NCBI GenBank assembly: GCA_041394945.1
Contig: JAWKHH010000003.1
Location: 496,001-560,000, forward strand
From: Bryobacteraceae bacterium
GTDB lineage: Bacteria > Acidobacteriota > Terriglobia > Bryobacterales > Bryobacteraceae
DNA: 64,000 nucleotides
Direction of reading: 5' to 3'
Of this stretch, positions 39,863 through 48,867 are shown piece after piece. Positions within the stretch are counted from its first letter, which is position 1. Each line of letters starts with the position of its first letter. The notes beneath the pieces are model-generated. The model did no database searches. It had not been told where the DNA came from and was given only the letters and a program-made list of their open reading frames with translations. The position numbers were made by a program, and so were the translations under genes.

Positions 39863-40435
39863 CTATTTCGGCCGCGGTGGCGTGATCATGATGTGCGCGC
39901 CGGCGGTGCCCGGATACATCAGCCATGGCTCGGTGGTTCCCTTGATCGGAAGCCCGGTTGACTCCGGCGTCGCGTAGGGAACGTAGACCACCCAGCGCAG
40001 GAACGGGGCGATCGTTTCGCTCTTGGCGGCATCGAAGCCCTTGCCGGCAAGGACATAGAGCATGCGCGGTTCCCGCGACATCTTCACCTTGCCCTCGTCC
40101 ACTTCCTTCCAGCGCGCCTTGTGGCGATCCATGCCCTTCAAGCCTTGCGCGGCGAGTTCGCGCCCGCGCGCCATGAAGGGCTCGAGGTCCTTGTGGTAGC
40201 AGGCCACGCTGTAGTTGGCGGCGGCCGGATCCGACGCCAGGCACACGAGTTCGTTCTTGCCCTCGCGCAGCGTAACCAGCTTGCCGTCGGCGTTGTAGCC
40301 AAGCACGGCGGCTTCCGCCTGTCGGTCTTTGGGAGCGGCCTGGGTGGCGGCGGCGATCTGTTGGGCGGCCGGTGGGATGTCCGCGGCGGCAAGCAGCGCC
40401 GGCATGGATGCGAGGAGGATTCGCGAAAGGTTCAC
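39863..40435 (-). CDS. Secreted protein of unknown function
   Basis: 190 residues from GTG 40435, which overlaps the end of the symporter gene; TTG 40450 is an alternative. A short hydrophobic leader (RILLASMPALLAAA) suggests export. The body contains LVCLASDP, YSVACYHKDLEPFMARGRELAAQG and PFLRWVVYVPYATPESTGL, then GAHIMITPPRP at the end. I do not recognise the family; it resembles small secreted proteins common in Acidobacteriota. Three bases separate it from the downstream dehydratase, so they are probably cotranscribed. Confidence 0.75.
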   Translation of the reverse strand: MNLSRILLASMPALLAAADIPPAAQQIAAATQAAPKDRQAEAAVLGYNADGKLVTLREGKNELVCLASDPAAANYSVACYHKDLEPFMARGRELAAQGLKGMDRHKARWKEVDEGKVKMSREPRMLYVLAGKGFDAAKSETIAPFLRWVVYVPYATPESTGLPIKGTTEPWLMYPGTAGAHIMITPPRPK

Positions 40436-40439
40436 GCCG

Positions 40440-41744
40440 TCATGATACAACTTCGGCGGAGGGCTCGGGCTCTTGCATCAGGCCCTCGGTTTGGGCGACG
40501 CAGAGAGCGGAAACGACATCGCCGCAAACATTGAGAGTCGTGCGGCACATATCGAGGAGGCGGTCGACGCCGAGCACGATCGCGATTCCCTGCCCCGGCA
40601 CACCGACGGTTTCGAGCACCATCGCGAGAAGCGGCAGCGATCCGCCGGGCACGCCCGCCGTCCCGATGGCGGTGATCACTGATAGCGCGATCACCGTGAT
40701 CTGCGCGCCGATGCCGAGGTCGACGCCGAACACCTGCGCGAGGAAGAGAACCGTCACTCCCTCGAACAACGCCGTGCCATGCATGTTCGCGGTGGCGCCA
40801 AGCGGCAGAACGAAACCGGTGATCGAACGCGGCACTCCCAGCCGGAATTCACTCACGCGCATCGACGTCGGAAGCGTCGCGCTCGAGGAACTCGTCGAGA
40901 ATGCCGTGAGCATGATGGGCCAGATCGTGCGGAAGAAATTCACCGGATTCATCCGGCCGAAGGTTCGCACGATGACGCCGAGGGCGATCAGCAGGTGAAT
41001 CAGCAGGCCCGCCACCACCACGATCACGTACAGCGCCAGGGCCTTGAGCAGCGACAACCCGAAGCGCGAAGCGGTGGAGAACACGAGCATCGCCACGCCG
41101 ATGGGCGCCAGTTGCATCACCAGGCCGATGATGCGGATCGTCACTTCGGCGATGCCGTCGAGCACCGCCGTCACAGGTTTCGATTGCTGTTCGGGGATGC
41201 GCGACAGGCCGACGCCGAAGATGACGGCGAAGAAGATGAGCGCCAGATAGTCGCCAGTGGCGGCGGCTTCTACGGGATTCCGCGGAACGATGTTGACGAA
41301 GGTCTGGACGCCGAAACCCTGGAGGCGGGCGCGGCGGGCATCGGCCTCGCCCTTGTATTCGGTCATCACCTGATCGACGAGGTCTTTCGGAAGCCCGTCG
41401 CCGGGACGCACCGTATTCACCAGGATCAAACCGATGGCCGCGGCGATGGCCGTCCCCATCAGAAAGAAGCCGAACGTCTTTCCGAGAATCTTGCCGAGAC
41501 TTCCCACCTGCCCGAGGTTCACCACGCCGAGCGCCATGGTCGAAAAGATCAGCGGGACCACGACCATGAAGAGCATCCGCAGCCAGGTTTGCCCGATGGG
41601 CTCCGTCACGTTGCGAATCACCCACAAGAGGCGCTCGCTGCCGCCGGCCGCGGCGTTTGCGGCGATGCCTGCCGCGGCTCCGAGGATGAGCGCGAGGAAG
41701 ATCAGCCGCGTCGGGATAGACTGGTGCTCAGCGTTTCCAGACAT
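40440..41744 (-). CDS. Dicarboxylate/amino acid:cation symporter (DAACS family)
   Basis: 434 residues, typical length. About eight transmembrane segments, with the family hallmarks TSSSSATLPTSM (serine-rich re-entrant loop) and GATANMHGTALFEGV (the second loop, usually NMDGT). The family moves dicarboxylates or acidic amino acids with Na+ or H+. His replaces the usual Asp in the NM(D/H)GT element, which may affect cation coupling or specificity. The exact substrate is unknown. It is divergent from 41822-42178 with 77 bases between. Confidence 0.93.
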   Translation of the reverse strand: MSGNAEHQSIPTRLIFLALILGAAAGIAANAAAGGSERLLWVIRNVTEPIGQTWLRMLFMVVVPLIFSTMALGVVNLGQVGSLGKILGKTFGFFLMGTAIAAAIGLILVNTVRPGDGLPKDLVDQVMTEYKGEADARRARLQGFGVQTFVNIVPRNPVEAAATGDYLALIFFAVIFGVGLSRIPEQQSKPVTAVLDGIAEVTIRIIGLVMQLAPIGVAMLVFSTASRFGLSLLKALALYVIVVVAGLLIHLLIALGVIVRTFGRMNPVNFFRTIWPIMLTAFSTSSSSATLPTSMRVSEFRLGVPRSITGFVLPLGATANMHGTALFEGVTVLFLAQVFGVDLGIGAQITVIALSVITAIGTAGVPGGSLPLLAMVLETVGVPGQGIAIVLGVDRLLDMCRTTLNVCGDVVSALCVAQTEGLMQEPEPSAEVVS

Positions 41745-41821
41745 GGGGAAGCCTGAATTATAGCAGCGCGCGGCGGACGGGCTTGCGCCCCGGCTCCGGT
41801 TGTGGCATAAGTGTTGGCGCT

Positions 41822-42178
41822 ATGGGTCTTCACAAACTGTCAATCGCGGCCGGAGCGCTCGTACTCACGGCCATGTGCTATGCCGCCGATATCACCGGCA
41901 AATGGACCGCGATGGTCCCCGGACGCAACGGCGAACAGGAAACCACTTTCACGCTCAAGCAGGATGGCGAGTCGCTGACTGGATCGGTGACGACGCAGCG
42001 CGGGGAGCGCTCGATTTCAGACGGCAAGGTGAGCGGCGAAACAGTCACGTTCTCGGTGGAAGGCCAGCGCGGCAAGCAGACCTACACCGGAACCGTCTCG
42101 GGCGGTGAGATCAAGTTCAAGCGAGAGACGGGACAGGGACAGGCGCGCGAGTTTACGGCGAAGAAGGCGCAGTCCTAG
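41822..42178 (+). CDS. Small secreted protein of unknown function
   Basis: 118 residues from ATG 41822, where a signal peptide begins (KLSIAAGALVLTAMCYA). The mature part is an up-and-down beta pattern: ITGKWTAMVPG, ETTFTLKQDGESLTGSVT, ISDGKVSGETVTFSVEG, YTGTVSGGEIKFKRETG. It resembles lipocalin- or avidin-like small barrels frequent in secreted proteins of Acidobacteriota and Bacteroidetes. No enzymatic motif. It precedes the Rpn-like nuclease gene by 18 bases but is probably functionally unrelated. Confidence 0.8.
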   Translation: MGLHKLSIAAGALVLTAMCYAADITGKWTAMVPGRNGEQETTFTLKQDGESLTGSVTTQRGERSISDGKVSGETVTFSVEGQRGKQTYTGTVSGGEIKFKRETGQGQAREFTAKKAQS

Positions 42179-42196
42179 GCGTCGGCGATCGGGGCG

Positions 42197-43051
42197 ATGG
42201 GATTCGATTTCGGCGCAGCGCTGAAAGAGCTTTTCGAGGTGGACCGGCCGGCGCTGCTCGGCACGCTGGCGCGAGGCATGGAGGTCCGCGAGTTTCTGAA
42301 CGTAGAGTTCCCTCGGGTCGAAATGCCGAGAGCCGACGTCGTGATGCGGATGGCGGACCGCTCGATTCTCCATGTGGAGTTTCAGAGCTCGAACGACAAC
42401 GATATCGGCTACCGGCAGGGGAACTACTGCCTCATGATGACTAGGCGCTACCGTTGCAGGGTGCGCCAGGTTCTGATCTACGTGGGGCGCGGACGGCTGA
42501 CGATGGAGGGCCTCCTCGACGCCGGCGGAACCGCGGTCCGGTTCGAGGTGCTGGATATCCGGAGCCTGCGCGCCGAGGATCTCTGCACGACAGGGAGACC
42601 AGCCGATTTGGCGCTGGCGATGCTGGCGCGCGGAGGAGCGGAGTTGCTCCCGGAGATCGTTCGCCGCGCGGGCCGGCTCCGCGGAGCTGTGCGGGAGCGG
42701 CTGATGGCGCAATTGCTGGTGCTTTCCGGGCTCCGAGGCTTGCCGGGAAAGGTAGAATTGGAGATGAAGCATATGGGAGTCGTGATCGATGTCCGCAAGA
42801 ACCCGGTGCTGATGCGGTACCTGCGGGATGCCCGCGAAGAGGGGCGGGAAGAAGGCCGCGAACAAGGCCGCGAGGCCGGTCTCGTGGAAGGCCGCCGCGC
42901 GATGTTGGCAGACCAACTCGCCGATCTTTTTGGACCCCTTCCCGGCTGGTCAAGCGACCGCATCGCCCCCGCCTCTGTCCAGCAGCTTGAAACCTGGGCG
43001 CGCGGGCTTCGCACCGCGGATTCGCTCGAACAGGTCATCCGGCGGCGCTGA
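42197..43051 (+). CDS. Rpn-like PD-(D/E)XK nuclease family protein
   Basis: 284 residues. The N-terminal half matches the Rpn/transposase-like nuclease family: ADVVMRMADRSILHVEFQSSND supplies the Asp and the ExQ core of the PD-(D/E)XK fold, followed by RQGNYCLMMTRRY and VRQVLIYVG. A charged repeat region with GREEGREQGREAG near residues 216-230 is typical of the linker of these proteins. Rpn proteins promote recA-independent recombination or act as genomic parasites or defence elements. A stop codon one base before the next ATG suggests coupling to the dioxygenase-like gene. Confidence 0.88.
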   Translation: MGFDFGAALKELFEVDRPALLGTLARGMEVREFLNVEFPRVEMPRADVVMRMADRSILHVEFQSSNDNDIGYRQGNYCLMMTRRYRCRVRQVLIYVGRGRLTMEGLLDAGGTAVRFEVLDIRSLRAEDLCTTGRPADLALAMLARGGAELLPEIVRRAGRLRGAVRERLMAQLLVLSGLRGLPGKVELEMKHMGVVIDVRKNPVLMRYLRDAREEGREEGREQGREAGLVEGRRAMLADQLADLFGPLPGWSSDRIAPASVQQLETWARGLRTADSLEQVIRRR

Positions 43052-43052
43052 G

Positions 43053-43994
43053 ATGCCGCGCGTATTCACGTCCGCGGACCTCGATTTCTTCGAAGAGCAG
43101 GGCTACGTCATTCTGCACGACGCAGCTCCGCCCGATCTGCTCCAGGGCGTGGTTGACGCAACCTGGGCGTTCCTCGACATGGATCCCTCCGATCCCGGGA
43201 CGTGGTATCGCGTCCCGGAGCGGCGCAACGGCATGGCCGAGCTCAACGGGGCCGGGATGGTGGAGATGTACCATCATCCGTCGCTGTGGGCGATCCGCCA
43301 ATTGCCACGAGTGCACGGCGCGTTCGCGGATCTATGGGGCGCCGAAGAGCTTTGGGTCTCGATCGACCGCGTCAACCTGAACGTCCCCAATCGTCCGGGG
43401 AGCGAGTTCAGCGGCTTCATTCATTGGGATATCGATACCACGCTCGATCCGCTCCCTTTCGATCTTCAGGGCGTGCTCAGCCTGGTTGACACGGCGTCGG
43501 GCCAAGGTGGATTTCAGTGCGTGCCCGGTATGCCGAAACTCTTCCCCGAATGGGTAAAGACCCAGCCGCCCAACCGCAACCCGCATCGCCCGGATATTAC
43601 CGGTCTCGAAGTGCGCCGCGTTGAAACGCGCGCCGGCGACCTGGTCATCTGGAACAGCCAGCTCGCTCACGGCACTTCTCCGAACAAATCGGATCGCCCG
43701 CGGCTGGCGATGTATCTCTCGATGTCACCCGCGCAGGAGCACAACGAGACCGCGCGCCAATGGCGGATCAATTCCTGGCTGCACCGCGTGGCGCCAGAGG
43801 GAAACGCCTTTCCCGGCGACCCGCGCGAGTGGGAGCGCCGCTACGGCGCCACCGCGGCGCTGACCCCGCTCGGCCGCAAGCTGCTCGGGCTCGACACCTG
43901 GGGTTCGGACCCCGGGCAGGGCGAACTCACGGGCACAATGCGGCTCGACCAGAAGACCGGCCGCTACCGCGGAACGCCGGGATTCGCGAGCTGA
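43053..43994 (+). CDS. Phytanoyl-CoA dioxygenase-like Fe(II)/2-oxoglutarate oxygenase
   Basis: 313 residues. The double-stranded beta-helix fold and its iron site are visible: HWD within FIHWDIDTT (His, Asp) and a distal His in LAHGTSPN followed by the 2-oxoglutarate-binding Arg in RPRLAMYL. The N-terminus starts FTSADLDFFEEQGYVILHDA, as usual for PhyH proteins. Substrate is unknown; relatives hydroxylate lipids, ectoine or small secondary metabolites. The ATG lies one base after the Rpn gene stop, yet no functional link is obvious. Confidence 0.88.
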   Translation: MPRVFTSADLDFFEEQGYVILHDAAPPDLLQGVVDATWAFLDMDPSDPGTWYRVPERRNGMAELNGAGMVEMYHHPSLWAIRQLPRVHGAFADLWGAEELWVSIDRVNLNVPNRPGSEFSGFIHWDIDTTLDPLPFDLQGVLSLVDTASGQGGFQCVPGMPKLFPEWVKTQPPNRNPHRPDITGLEVRRVETRAGDLVIWNSQLAHGTSPNKSDRPRLAMYLSMSPAQEHNETARQWRINSWLHRVAPEGNAFPGDPREWERRYGATAALTPLGRKLLGLDTWGSDPGQGELTGTMRLDQKTGRYRGTPGFAS

Positions 43995-44102
43995 TCGAAT
44001 ACCCACAATTGTTGCGAAGCCGGGCCGAGACCGGTCACGTATACTTGAATTGGAGGAAAACCCCCGTCGAAGGGCGGGATTTCCATCGGGAAAGCAGGCT
44101 TC

Positions 44103-46124
44103 ATGCAACATCGCGCTTATCGTCGCCTCTTGGCCGCACTTTTCGCCGCGGCCCTCACAATGCCGGCGCAGACCGCCGCGAAAAAAACGGTGGACCATGC
44201 CTCCGCCTACTATCACTTCTCGATGGGGCACCTCTACGCCGAACTCGCCGGCTCCTACGGGAACCGCGGCGAGTACCTCAATCAGGCGATCGATCACTAT
44301 CGCGAGGCGATGAAAGCGGACCCGTATGCCGCCTTCCTTGCCGAAGAGCTTTCCGACCTCTATATCCAGTCCGGCCGCATCCGCGAAGGCGTGAGCGAGG
44401 CCGAGGCGGCGCTACGCTCCAACCCGAACGATCTCAACGCCCGGCGCATCCTCGGCCGCATCTACACGCGCATCATGGGCGATTCGCAAGCGGGCCGCGT
44501 GAACGAGCAGTTGCTCGCCAAGGCGATCGAGCAGTTCAACGAAATCGTCAAGGCGGAACCGGACGATACACCTTCCTGGCTGATGCTCGGCCGGCTGCAG
44601 AAGGTGGCCCAGAACTCGGTGGAGTCGGAAAAGGCGTTCAACAAAGCGCTTGAGCAGGAACCGGAGAGCGAAGACGCCATGATGGGGCTCGCCATGGTCT
44701 ATTCCGACCTCGGCGATGCGCGGCGCGCCAGCGAAATGCTCAAGAAGGTGGCCGACAAGCAGCCGAATCCACGGACGCTGGTGGCTCTCGCCGGATCCTA
44801 CGAGCAAATGCGCGACTACACTCTCGCCGCCGAGACCTATCGCCGGGCGCTGGACCTCGCTCCCGACAACGACGAACTGAAGCGCGCCCTGGCGCAGAGC
44901 CTGCTGCTCAGCGAGAAGTTCGACGAAGCGCTGAAGCTCTATCAGGAACTGGTGGAGGACGAACCGAAAGACGTGCAGTCCTGGCTTCGGATCTCCCAGA
45001 TTCACCGGCAGCTCCGCAATTTCGAAAAGGCTCGCCAAGCCTCCGACAAGGCCAAGGAACTGGCGCCGGAAAGCCTCGAGATCCTCTACAACGAGGTGGG
45101 CATCCTGGAGGCCGAAGGCAAGCAGCCGGAAGCGATCGAGGCATTGAAGAAGGTGGTCGACGCAACCGCAAAGAAGTCGTACTCGGCCTCGGAAAAGGGC
45201 AACCGGCTCATGCTTCTCGAACGGCTGGGCCTGCTGTACCGGCAGAACGAGCGGACCACGGAAGCCGTGGCCGCTTTCCGCGAGATGGCCCTGCTCGACG
45301 AAGCGGCCGCGCCGCGCGCCTCGGCCCAGGTGATCGACACGCTGCGGCAGGGGCATGAGTTCCGGCGAGCCGAAGAGGAAGCGGACTCAGCAGTGAAGAA
45401 GTGGCCCGAAGACCGCACCGTCGCCGTCGTCCGCGCCACTCTGCTTGCCGACATCGGGCGCGCCGACGAGGCTGCCGCCGCTCTGGAGAAGCTCCTCGAC
45501 GGAAAGAACGACCGCGAGACCTACCTGCAACTCGTCCAGATCTACGAAAAGGGCAAGAAGTTCGACAAGATGGCCGCCGCCATTGACTCGGCCGACAAGC
45601 TCTCCGTCTCTCCGGATGACAAGGAGGTGATCCACTTCCTGCGCGGAGCGATGTACGAAAAAATGAAGAAGAACGAGCAGTCCGAGGCGGAATTTCGCAA
45701 GCTGCTCGAACTGAATCCGAAATCGGCTTCGGCGTTGAACTATCTCGGCTACATGTGGGCGGACCGCAACGTCCATCTCGCCGAAGCATCGGAAATGATC
45801 GAAAAGGCGCTCGAACTCGAACCGGGCAATGGCGCCTACCTCGATTCCCTCGGATGGGTCCGCTTCCGCCAGGGACGGCTCGAAGACGCCGAGAAATATC
45901 TGCGGGAAGCGATGACGTCGTCGGGCAAGGACCCGACGATTCACGACCATCTAGCAGACGTGCTGGCAAAGGCCGGAAACTGGAAGGAAGCCGTACGGCA
46001 CTGGGAAGCTTCGCTCTCTCTCTACGATGGCGGCGCACCCGCGGACCGCGACTCGAGCGACGTATCCACGATCCGGAAGAAGCTCGATGCGGCCAAGGTC
46101 CGCCTCGCCCGCGAGCAGAAGTAA
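44103..46124 (+). CDS. Secreted or periplasmic TPR protein
   Basis: 673 residues. A signal peptide (RRLLAALFAAALTMPAQ) precedes at least twelve TPR repeats covering nearly the whole chain, for example AIEQFNEIVKAEPDDTPSWLMLG, AAETYRRALDLAPDN and SEAEFRKLLELNPKSASALNYLG. The C-terminal NYLGYMWADRNVHLAEASEMIEKALELEP and AYLDSLGWVRFRQGRLEDAEKYL patterns match the conserved end of a widely distributed bacterial TPR family. TPR superhelices are protein-binding scaffolds. A possible -10 TATACT lies at 44040-44045, but no good -35. Confidence 0.92.
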   Translation: MQHRAYRRLLAALFAAALTMPAQTAAKKTVDHASAYYHFSMGHLYAELAGSYGNRGEYLNQAIDHYREAMKADPYAAFLAEELSDLYIQSGRIREGVSEAEAALRSNPNDLNARRILGRIYTRIMGDSQAGRVNEQLLAKAIEQFNEIVKAEPDDTPSWLMLGRLQKVAQNSVESEKAFNKALEQEPESEDAMMGLAMVYSDLGDARRASEMLKKVADKQPNPRTLVALAGSYEQMRDYTLAAETYRRALDLAPDNDELKRALAQSLLLSEKFDEALKLYQELVEDEPKDVQSWLRISQIHRQLRNFEKARQASDKAKELAPESLEILYNEVGILEAEGKQPEAIEALKKVVDATAKKSYSASEKGNRLMLLERLGLLYRQNERTTEAVAAFREMALLDEAAAPRASAQVIDTLRQGHEFRRAEEEADSAVKKWPEDRTVAVVRATLLADIGRADEAAAALEKLLDGKNDRETYLQLVQIYEKGKKFDKMAAAIDSADKLSVSPDDKEVIHFLRGAMYEKMKKNEQSEAEFRKLLELNPKSASALNYLGYMWADRNVHLAEASEMIEKALELEPGNGAYLDSLGWVRFRQGRLEDAEKYLREAMTSSGKDPTIHDHLADVLAKAGNWKEAVRHWEASLSLYDGGAPADRDSSDVSTIRKKLDAAKVRLAREQK

Positions 46125-46198
46125 CTTTTTCCGTTTGTAACCCGATCGCCGCTTCGACGGTCGCCATGGTGTGAGACAATCGAGGCCTCACCCTGACC

Positions 46199-47584
46199 AT
46201 GCCTTTTGACGCGATCATCATCGGCACGGGTCAAGCGGGCCCATCGCTGGCCAACCGTCTCGGCCGTGCCGGCATGAGTGTGGCTGTCATCGAACGTGGC
46301 CGCTTCGGTGGTACGTGCGTCAACAGCGGCTGTATCCCCACGAAAGCGATGGTGGCGAGCGCGCACGTTGCGCGAGTGGCGCGCCGCGCCGCCGAGTACG
46401 GGGTGACGGTCTCCGGGCCCGTTACGGTCGACATGGCCGCCGTGAAAGCGCGCAAAGACCGCATTTCCGGCCGGTCCGCCACCGGCGTCGAGCAGTTTCT
46501 GCGCGAGATGCCCAACGTAACGGTGATTCAAGGCCACGCCCGGTTCGCCGCTCCGAAGGAAATCGAAATCAATGGCGACCGCATCGCGGGTGAGCGCATC
46601 TTCATCAATGTGGGGGGACGGGCGTTGGCGCCGTCCATCCCGGGCCTCGACGCCGTGCCTTATCTCACCAACAGCACGATGATGGATCTCGACTTGCTGC
46701 CCCGCCACCTCCTCATCGTCGGCGGCAGCTACATTGGGCTCGAATTCGGCCAGATGTTCCGGCGCTTCGGCAGCGAAGTGACGATCCTCGAACGCGGTCC
46801 CCGCCTGATCGCGCGGGAAGACGAGGATGTTTCCTTGACCGTGCGGGAAATTCTCGAACACGAAGGCGTCGCCATCCACACCGGCGCCGATTGCCTTCGT
46901 GTCTCGCCGCATGGAACCGGGCTCGCCGCAGAGGCCCACCGCGGCGCCGATCGCTTCCGGATCGAGGCATCGCACCTGCTGGTTGCCGTCGGCCGAAGGC
47001 CGAACACAGACGATCTCGGGCTCGATCGCGCCGGCATCGCCACCGACGCCCGCGGATACATCGTCGTTGACGATCACCTGCGGACGAACGTCGACGGAAT
47101 CTGGGCGCTCGGCGATTGCAACGGCCGCGGAGCGTTCACCCACACTTCCTATAACGACTACGAGATCGTCGCCGAGAACCTCCTCGACGGAGCCGGTCGC
47201 CGAATCACCGACCGAATCCCGGCCTACGGCCTCTTCATTGACCCGCCGCTCGGCCGCGTCGGCATGACCGAGGCCGAAGTGCGCAAGTCCGGACGGCCGG
47301 CGCTGGTTGGCCACCGGCCGATGACCCGCGTCGGCCGCGCCATCGAGAAAGGCGAAACACAGGGTTTCATGAAGGTGGTGGTGGACGCGGAAACGAAAGC
47401 AATCCTCGGCGCTGCGATCCTCGGAGTCGGGGGCGACGAAGCGATTCACTCCATCCTCGACGTCATGTACGCGAAAAGGCCATACACGCTCATCAAGAAC
47501 GCCATGCACATCCACCCCACCGTATCCGAACTCATTCCCACCGTACTCGGCGAACTCACGCCGCTCGACGGAGCGCCGGCGTGA
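46199..47584 (+). CDS. Class I pyridine nucleotide-disulfide oxidoreductase (flavoprotein)
   Basis: 461 residues, family-typical. FAD-binding GTGQAGPSLANRLGR, redox disulfide Cys40/Cys45 in GGTCVNSGCIPTK, NAD(P)-binding GGSYIGLEFGQMF, second FAD motif IWALGDCNGRGAF, and the dimer-interface His439/Glu444 in HPTVSEL. It is usually annotated as mercuric reductase or dihydrolipoamide dehydrogenase-like, but the N-terminal metal-binding domain and the C-terminal vicinal Cys pair of true MerA are missing, and no 2-oxoacid dehydrogenase gene is nearby. Its stop overlaps the egtB start by four bases (GTGA), so a role in thiol/disulfide chemistry linked to ergothioneine is inferred. Confidence 0.93.
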   Translation: MPFDAIIIGTGQAGPSLANRLGRAGMSVAVIERGRFGGTCVNSGCIPTKAMVASAHVARVARRAAEYGVTVSGPVTVDMAAVKARKDRISGRSATGVEQFLREMPNVTVIQGHARFAAPKEIEINGDRIAGERIFINVGGRALAPSIPGLDAVPYLTNSTMMDLDLLPRHLLIVGGSYIGLEFGQMFRRFGSEVTILERGPRLIAREDEDVSLTVREILEHEGVAIHTGADCLRVSPHGTGLAAEAHRGADRFRIEASHLLVAVGRRPNTDDLGLDRAGIATDARGYIVVDDHLRTNVDGIWALGDCNGRGAFTHTSYNDYEIVAENLLDGAGRRITDRIPAYGLFIDPPLGRVGMTEAEVRKSGRPALVGHRPMTRVGRAIEKGETQGFMKVVVDAETKAILGAAILGVGGDEAIHSILDVMYAKRPYTLIKNAMHIHPTVSELIPTVLGELTPLDGAPA

Positions 47585-48867
47585 CCCTCCTTGAGCGCCT
47601 CGCCGAGGCTCGCCGAACCACGGACCAGCTTTTCGATCTCGTAAAACCCGAAGCACGATACAAGCGCCCGATCGCCGAGCGCCACAGGATCATCTTCTAC
47701 GTGGGCCACCTGGAAGCCTTCGATTGGAACCTCCTGCATCACCGCCTGCCTGGGCTCGCGCCCTTCGACGCCTCTCTCGACAGACTGTTCGCCTTCGGGA
47801 TCGATCCGGTCGACGGAAAACTCCCGTCGGATCAGCCGTCGGACTGGCCCCGCGAGGATCTGGTCGCCGCTTACGCCGCGCGCGTTCGCCGCGAACTGGA
47901 CGGGCCGCTCGCGGAATGGAACGAGCCGGACGCCGCGCAACTGCTCAACGTCGCCATCGAGCACCGGCTGATGCACGTGGAGACGCTGGCCTACATGCTG
48001 CACCAGTTGCCGCTGGCCGACAAGGTCGCGGCCCATGGCGCGGAAGTTCCCGTCGCCACGCCCCCGATCGATTCGGCGGCGGTCGGCATCCCGGCCGGTG
48101 CGGCGACGCTCGGCCGCGCCACCGGCGAAGGCTTCGGCTGGGACAACGAATTTCAGCCGCGGATCACCGGCGTTCCGGCGTTCTCCATCCATCGCTACAA
48201 GGTCACAAACGGCCAGTTTCTCGAGTTCCTCCGCGCCGGCGGCTACGCGGAGCGGCCGCTTTGGGACGACGCCGGATGGCAGTGGAAAGAACAGCACCGC
48301 ATCGCGCACCCGGCCTTCTGGACCCCACGCGGCGACTCCTTTCGGCTGCGCACCATGTTCGACGAAGTTCCGCTGCCGCTCGAAGGGCCCGCGTGGGTGA
48401 GCCACGCCGAGGCGTCGGCGTATTGCAACTGGCGCGGCTGCCGGCTGCCTACCGAAGCCGAGTGGCATCGAGCCGCCTACGGCGCCCCGCGGGGCGCAGA
48501 ACGCGAATACCCGTGGGGCCAGGAATATCCCGCGCCCGTTCACGGCTATTCTTCCATGCGGCGCTGGGACCCGATCGACGTTCACGCCGCGCCCGCCGGC
48601 GCCAGCGCCTGGGGCGTGCAAGGGCTCCTGGGTAACGGCTGGGAGTGGACCTCAACCGTCTTCGCCCCGCTGCCCGGCTTCCAACCCTTCCCGTTCTACC
48701 CCGGCTATTCGGCCGACTTCTTCGACGGCCGGCACTACGTCCTCAAGGGAGGCTCGCCGCTCACCGAAGCCTCAATGCTGCGGCGCTCGTTCCGCAACTG
48801 GTTCCAGCCGCACTACCAATACGTTTACGCAGGATTCCGATGCGCCGGGAGCGCCACGTCATGCTGA
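47581..48867 (+). CDS. egtB: Ergothioneine biosynthesis sulfoxide synthase EgtB
   Basis: 428 residues. The N-terminal DinB-like domain supplies three His iron ligands: His43 in YVGHLEAF and His128/His132 in EHRLMHVET. The C-terminal formylglycine-generating-enzyme-like domain has WDNEFQPR, YCNWRGCRLPTEAEWHRAAY, GNGWEWT and FRNWFQPHYQYVYAGFRC. EgtB joins hercynine to cysteine or gamma-glutamylcysteine with O2. No egtA or egtC is present, which fits use of free cysteine, as known for an acidobacterial EgtB. GTG start overlaps the flavoprotein stop; the end overlaps egtD by seven bases. Confidence 0.95.
   Translation: MTLLERLAEARRTTDQLFDLVKPEARYKRPIAERHRIIFYVGHLEAFDWNLLHHRLPGLAPFDASLDRLFAFGIDPVDGKLPSDQPSDWPREDLVAAYAARVRRELDGPLAEWNEPDAAQLLNVAIEHRLMHVETLAYMLHQLPLADKVAAHGAEVPVATPPIDSAAVGIPAGAATLGRATGEGFGWDNEFQPRITGVPAFSIHRYKVTNGQFLEFLRAGGYAERPLWDDAGWQWKEQHRIAHPAFWTPRGDSFRLRTMFDEVPLPLEGPAWVSHAEASAYCNWRGCRLPTEAEWHRAAYGAPRGAEREYPWGQEYPAPVHGYSSMRRWDPIDVHAAPAGASAWGVQGLLGNGWEWTSTVFAPLPGFQPFPFYPGYSADFFDGRHYVLKGGSPLTEASMLRRSFRNWFQPHYQYVYAGFRCAGSATSC

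Noticed and set aside
46022..47656. 544-residue minus-strand frame opposite the flavoprotein
   Set aside because: Antisense to a well-supported oxidoreductase with all motifs present.
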